Shown here one piece after another: positions 60,929-64,000 of a DNA stretch of 64,000 bases; position 1 is the first letter of the stretch; each line of letters begins with the position of its first letter. Both the position numbers and the translations under genes were made by a program. The notes under the pieces are model-generated. The model did not search any database, had not been told where the DNA came from, and saw nothing but the letters and a program-made list of their open reading frames with translations. The DNA is taken from NCBI RefSeq assembly GCF_041154455.1, contig NZ_AP028664.1:5023001-5087000 (forward strand). The letters run 5' to 3'. Source of the DNA: Variovorax sp. V213 (GTDB lineage Bacteria > Pseudomonadota > Gammaproteobacteria > Burkholderiales > Burkholderiaceae_C).

Positions 60929-62605
60929 TCAAACGCGATTCAAGTCGAAGCCGGCCTTTTCGCCGGTGCCATAGACCTTCAGCGCGCCCTTTTCGCCCAC
61001 GGCGTTGGGGCGGTTGAAGATCCAGTTCTGCCAGGCGGTGAGCCGGCCGAAGATGCGGGTGGCCATGTTCTCCTGGCTTGCGAAGCGCAGGTTGGCTTCG
61101 AGGCCGGTGAGCGCGTCGGGCGACATGGCGGCGCGCTCTTCGATGGCGATGCGGATCTCGTCCTCCCAGTCGATGTCGTCGGGCGCGGCGGTCACGAGGC
61201 CGAGCTTCAGCGCCTCGTCGGCGTCCAGCGGCTTGCCGGCGGCGGCGCGGGCGGCGTCGAGTGGCGCAGCCTCTTCATAGAAGCGGCGCTGCAGGCGGCT
61301 CTGGTCGTTCACCATCGGGAAGAAGCCGAGGTTGAACTCGTTGAGCACGAGCTTCGGTGCGCGCCCGGCATCGTCGGGCAGCGCCAGCATGTAGGTTCGG
61401 TCGGCCGCAAAAGCCACCTCGGCCAGCGTGCCGGCAAAGCAGGAACCCGCTTCGACCAGCGCGAACAGGCTGCGCGACGACACATCGAGGCGCGCCAACG
61501 TGCGGCGCAGCGCGCCGATGGTTTCGCGCACCAGCCAGTGGTCCTTGTGGGCGAGCATCACGGCGTCCGATGCGAGCACGGCCTGCGCGTCGCCTTCGGT
61601 CTTGAGCAGCCAGGTGCCGATGTCGAGCTCGTTGGTGCGCAGGTTGAGGATGGCGTCGTCCAGCTGGCGGCACATGGCGAGCGGCCACCACGCGGCGCCG
61701 GCCGCTTCGATGGCGGCGATGTCCGCGGGCTGCGCGCCGGTGGGCGCCTTGATGGTGATGGTCGCGGTGCGCTTGCTGCGGTCGATCTGGATGTCGACGT
61801 GCGAGTAGCTGAGGCTGTCGGCGGTTTCGTTGCGCTCGAGGCGGGTCAACACCACGCCCTTGCCATTCGCGGGGCGGTCGCTGCCCGCGGCGAGCTGCGA
61901 TGCACGCTCCTGCACGGCGGCGGCGAATTGCGCGGGCTTGGCCACCGCATCGACCAGGCGCCAGTCGACCGCGCGCTGGCCGCGCACGCCTTCGACGCTG
62001 GTGCAGAAGATGTCGGCGAGGTCGTGGCGCACATGGCGCTTGTCGGTCACGCGGGTGAGGCCGCCGGTGCCGGGCAGCACGCCGAGCAGCGGCACTTCGG
62101 GCAGCGACACAGCCGAGGAGCGGTCGTCCACCAGCAGGATCTCGTCGCAGGCCAGCGCCAGCTCGTAGCCGCCGCCGGCGCAGGCGCCGTTCACGGCCGC
62201 GATGAACTTCAGGCCCGAGTGCTTGGACGAGTCTTCGATGCCGTTGCGCGTCTCGTTGGTGAACTTGCAGAAGTTCACCTTCCAGGCATGGCTCGACACG
62301 CCGAGCATGAAGATGTTGGCACCCGAACAGAAGATGCGGTCCTTGCCGCTGGTGACGATCACGCTGCGCACTTCGGGGTGCTCGAAGCGCACGCGGTTGA
62401 GTGCGTCGTTCAGTTCGATGTCCACGCCCAGGTCGTAGCTGTTGAGCTTGAGCTTGTAGCCGGGGCGGATGCCGCCGTCTTCCGCAATGTCGAGCACCAG
62501 GCGCGCCACGGGGCCCTCGAAGCTGAGCTTCCAGTGCTTGTATTGCGCGGGTTCGATACGGTAGTCGACGCGCGAAGGCGCCTGAAGGGTCGTGGTTTCG
62601 GTCAT
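60929..62605 (-). CDS. boxC: 2,3-Epoxybenzoyl-CoA dihydrolase
   Basis: Opens the epoxide ring of 2,3-epoxybenzoyl-CoA with two waters, yielding 3,4-dehydroadipyl-CoA semialdehyde and formate. 558 residues, two fused crotonase-like halves: CSGANIFMLGVSSHAWKVNFCKFTNETR, NGACAGGGYELALACDEILL and LPEVPLLGVLPGTGGL. AGGAGA is seven bases before the ATG at 62605. First gene of the box operon, with a sigma-70 promoter overlapped by TGCA boxes. Confidence 0.97.
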   Translation of the reverse strand: MTETTTLQAPSRVDYRIEPAQYKHWKLSFEGPVARLVLDIAEDGGIRPGYKLKLNSYDLGVDIELNDALNRVRFEHPEVRSVIVTSGKDRIFCSGANIFMLGVSSHAWKVNFCKFTNETRNGIEDSSKHSGLKFIAAVNGACAGGGYELALACDEILLVDDRSSAVSLPEVPLLGVLPGTGGLTRVTDKRHVRHDLADIFCTSVEGVRGQRAVDWRLVDAVAKPAQFAAAVQERASQLAAGSDRPANGKGVVLTRLERNETADSLSYSHVDIQIDRSKRTATITIKAPTGAQPADIAAIEAAGAAWWPLAMCRQLDDAILNLRTNELDIGTWLLKTEGDAQAVLASDAVMLAHKDHWLVRETIGALRRTLARLDVSSRSLFALVEAGSCFAGTLAEVAFAADRTYMLALPDDAGRAPKLVLNEFNLGFFPMVNDQSRLQRRFYEEAAPLDAARAAAGKPLDADEALKLGLVTAAPDDIDWEDEIRIAIEERAAMSPDALTGLEANLRFASQENMATRIFGRLTAWQNWIFNRPNAVGEKGALKVYGTGEKAGFDLNRV

Positions 62606-62672
62606 ACGGAAGTCTCCTGTGGGCCAGATGCAAACCGGAAGAATAATGCATCTTCTGGTTCCGATGACATGC

Positions 62673-62701
62673 ATCATGCTGCATGCGAACAGGCAAGTCA
62701 A
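62673..62701 (-). promoter_or_regulatory. boxC promoter with TGCA operator boxes
   Basis: TTGACT (62701-62696), a 17-base spacer and CATGAT (62678-62673) on the minus strand. TGCA tetramers at 62680-62683 and 62670-62673 overlap the spacer and -10; further copies at 62647 and 62629 lie downstream. BzdR/BoxR-type repressors recognise repeated TGCA sequences. Confidence 0.65.
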
Positions 62702-62732
62702 TGCCTGAATCGCTTTTTTTCAATTCAGCCGT

Positions 62733-63677
62733 TCAGGCGCCGGGGCGCATGGATTGGTGTGCGACGGCGCGCAGCGCCTGGAAGCTTTGCGCCAGGGTCC
62801 TGCCGCTCGTGTCCACCGACAGGTCGGCCTTCGAATAGAAGGCCGCGCGGCCATTCAGGATGCGCCGCAGGTCTTCCATGGCTTCCTTGCTGGCCGCCAT
62901 CGGGCGGGTGTCGCCCTGGGCGGCCACGCGGCCCATGTGTTCCTCGGGCGCGGCCTGCAGCCACACGGTGGTGCAGTGCGCGAGCAGCTCGTTGAATGTG
63001 GCCGGGTCGGACACGATGCCGCCCGGCGTGGCAATGACCACTTCGCTGTAGATCTGGATGGTTTCCTCGAGCGCGCGGCGCTCGTAGCGGCGGTAGGCGT
63101 TGGTGCCGTAGAGGTCGTGGATCTCGCGCACGCTGCAGCCCGCCAGCGTTTCGATCTCGCGGCTCAGCTCGATGAAAGGCACTTCGAGGTCTTCCGCCAG
63201 CATCTGCCCGAGCGTCGACTTGCCCGCGCCGCGCAGGCCCACGAGCGCGATGCGCCGGTGCCGCGCCGGATCGACCGAGGCCGTGCCCAGCAGCTCGCCC
63301 AGCGCCACGCGCACGCGGCGCAGGTCGGCTTCGCTGCGGTGCTCGAGCAGTTCGCGAATCAGCAGCCATTCGGGCGAGCTGGTGGTCACATCGCCGACCA
63401 GCTCGGCCAGCGAGCAGTGCAGCGCGCCGGCCACCTGCTGCAACACGAGGATCGACGCATTGCCGATGCCGTACTCGAGGTTGGCGAGGTGCCGCTCCGA
63501 GACGCCGGCCGCCACCGCCACCGCCTTGCGCGTGAGGCCGCGCTGCGCGCGCAGGTTGCGCACACGGTCGCCCAGAGCTGCCAGCAATGGATTCCTGGCT
63601 TCTCCCGGCGGTGTGGCATTGCTGGCGTGGTTGCCGTCGCGCGCGGCGGGCAGCACCGCGTCTACATGCTCGTTCAT
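62733..63677 (-). CDS. boxR: BoxR-type regulator: XRE helix-turn-helix fused to a shikimate-kinase-like domain
   Basis: 314 residues. The N-terminal XRE HTH (about 35-90) is VRNLRAQRGLTRKAVAVAAGVSERHLANLEYG. The C-terminal two thirds resemble shikimate kinase, with P-loop GLRGAGKST (147-155), VPFIELSREIETLAG and GGIVSDPATF. In characterised BzdR/BoxR proteins the kinase-like domain binds benzoyl-CoA and releases the repressor from DNA. It lies between the boxC promoter and the divergent DUF4863 gene, both with TGCA boxes. Confidence 0.94.
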   Translation of the reverse strand: MNEHVDAVLPAARDGNHASNATPPGEARNPLLAALGDRVRNLRAQRGLTRKAVAVAAGVSERHLANLEYGIGNASILVLQQVAGALHCSLAELVGDVTTSSPEWLLIRELLEHRSEADLRRVRVALGELLGTASVDPARHRRIALVGLRGAGKSTLGQMLAEDLEVPFIELSREIETLAGCSVREIHDLYGTNAYRRYERRALEETIQIYSEVVIATPGGIVSDPATFNELLAHCTTVWLQAAPEEHMGRVAAQGDTRPMAASKEAMEDLRRILNGRAAFYSKADLSVDTSGRTLAQSFQALRAVAHQSMRPGA

Positions 63678-63743
63678 GCAAGTCCTCGTTCTTGGCCGGG
63701 ATTGTGCGCGCTCAGGGTAAACACCATATATGCACTATATTGC

Positions 63744-63772
63744 TTGACACCCGATGTCTCGGTGCTTATTGT
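63744..63772 (+). promoter_or_regulatory. Promoter of the DUF4863 (box) operon with TGCA boxes
   Basis: TTGACA (63744-63749), a 17-base spacer and TATTGT (63767-63772). TGCA copies at 63731-63734, 63792-63795 and 63809-63812 flank it. The remainder of the 200-base gap holds the ribosome site (AAAGGAAG) of the next gene and no other clear feature. Confidence 0.6.
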
Positions 63773-63877
63773 TCGACCACAAGCAAGATACTGCACGCAC
63801 ACCAATCCTGCAAGGTACATCGTAAGTTTCGCTGTGGCACCACCCCTGCCAGCCAGCCTCCCAAAGGAAGCCCGCCA

Positions 63878-64000
63878 ATGTCCAGCAAGGAAGCATTTCA
63901 CCAGTTGATCGCCGGCCTGACCGCCGAAATTGCCGGCAGGCCGCTCGACGAACAACTCGACCAGTGGCTCAACGCCACCCATGGTGCGGGCAGCCCCCGT
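63878..64000 (+). CDS. DUF4863 family protein, N-terminal part (truncated by the window edge)
   Basis: The first 41 residues (MSSKEAFHQLIAGLTAEIAG ... LDQWLNATHGAGSPR) are present. This small-protein family is found in box clusters next to benzoate-CoA ligase and the semialdehyde dehydrogenase, and its function is not established. Divergent from boxR, with GGAAG upstream of the ATG. The rest of the operon is outside the window. Confidence 0.7.
   Translation, partial: MSSKEAFHQLIAGLTAEIAGRPLDEQLDQWLNATHGAGSPR

Overview
The window is dense, GC-rich (high-60s percent) bacterial chromosome. Gene content and protein style point to a betaproteobacterium of the Comamonadaceae, most like Variovorax. 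The evidence is the aerobic box (benzoyl-CoA epoxidase) cluster with a BoxR-type regulator, many LysR regulators, a Bug-type (tripartite tricarboxylate) receptor, GTP-dependent PEP carboxykinase, an aliphatic amidase and numerous short 4-bp gene overlaps. The genus is inferred from recall of families, not from a search. I see no insertion sequence, prophage, CRISPR array or rRNA. One tRNA gene (Gly, GCC) is present. No stretch longer than 300 bases lacks a gene.

Layout. 0-3 kb: minus-strand NitT/TauT-type ABC transporter followed by a truncated hutC repressor, with two HutC-like operators in front. 3-12 kb: recQ, two secreted lipoproteins (nucleoside hydrolase with twin PurR/LacI-like boxes; S41 peptidase), a two-module AAA+ ATPase and threonine dehydratase. 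12-25 kb: GTP-type PEP carboxykinase preceded by a 50-residue membrane protein; a membrane protein, a LysR gene and a 57-residue protein associated with two near-identical TAGGG/CCCTA dyads; phosphoesterase; phospholipase-D-like lipoprotein; SpmA/SpmB-like fusion; a four-gene overlapping operon ending in glutaminase; epimerase/LysR. 25-30 kb: aliphatic amidase behind a possible transcription attenuator, LysR, DUF1127 protein and a 560-residue orphan.

30.5-37.3 kb: a LacI-controlled catabolic operon encoding intradiol dioxygenase, SDR, BKACE (beta-keto acid cleavage enzyme), quinone-oxidoreductase-like MDR, cupin, Bug receptor and exported amidohydrolase. This is my best candidate for an undescribed pathway. 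A reasonable reading is hydroxyquinol-type ring cleavage, reduction, then acetyl-CoA-dependent cleavage of a beta-keto acid. 37-44 kb: Fe-S uracil-DNA glycosylase, PEP mutase-like enzyme, glutarate catabolism pair (CoA transferase plus glutaryl-CoA dehydrogenase) with a divergent LysR and a T-N11-A box between them.

44.5-53 kb: acetoacetyl-CoA synthetase, divergent from a TetR regulator that heads a second ABC transporter, a cyclase-family hydrolase and fumarylacetoacetase. Fumarylacetoacetase and a beta-ketoadipate-cleaving BKACE would both yield acetoacetate, and the synthetase would activate it. 53-57.5 kb: Rrf2 regulator with a thioredoxin-reductase-like protein, a membrane-bound AraC regulator, an exported esterase-like protein and a Gly/Ala-rich repeat protein. 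57.6-64 kb: box cluster boxC-boxB-boxA-maoC, boxR, and the start of a DUF4863 gene, with TGCA-box-bearing promoters on both sides of boxR. Benzoate-CoA ligase and boxD are not in the window and probably lie just beyond the right edge.
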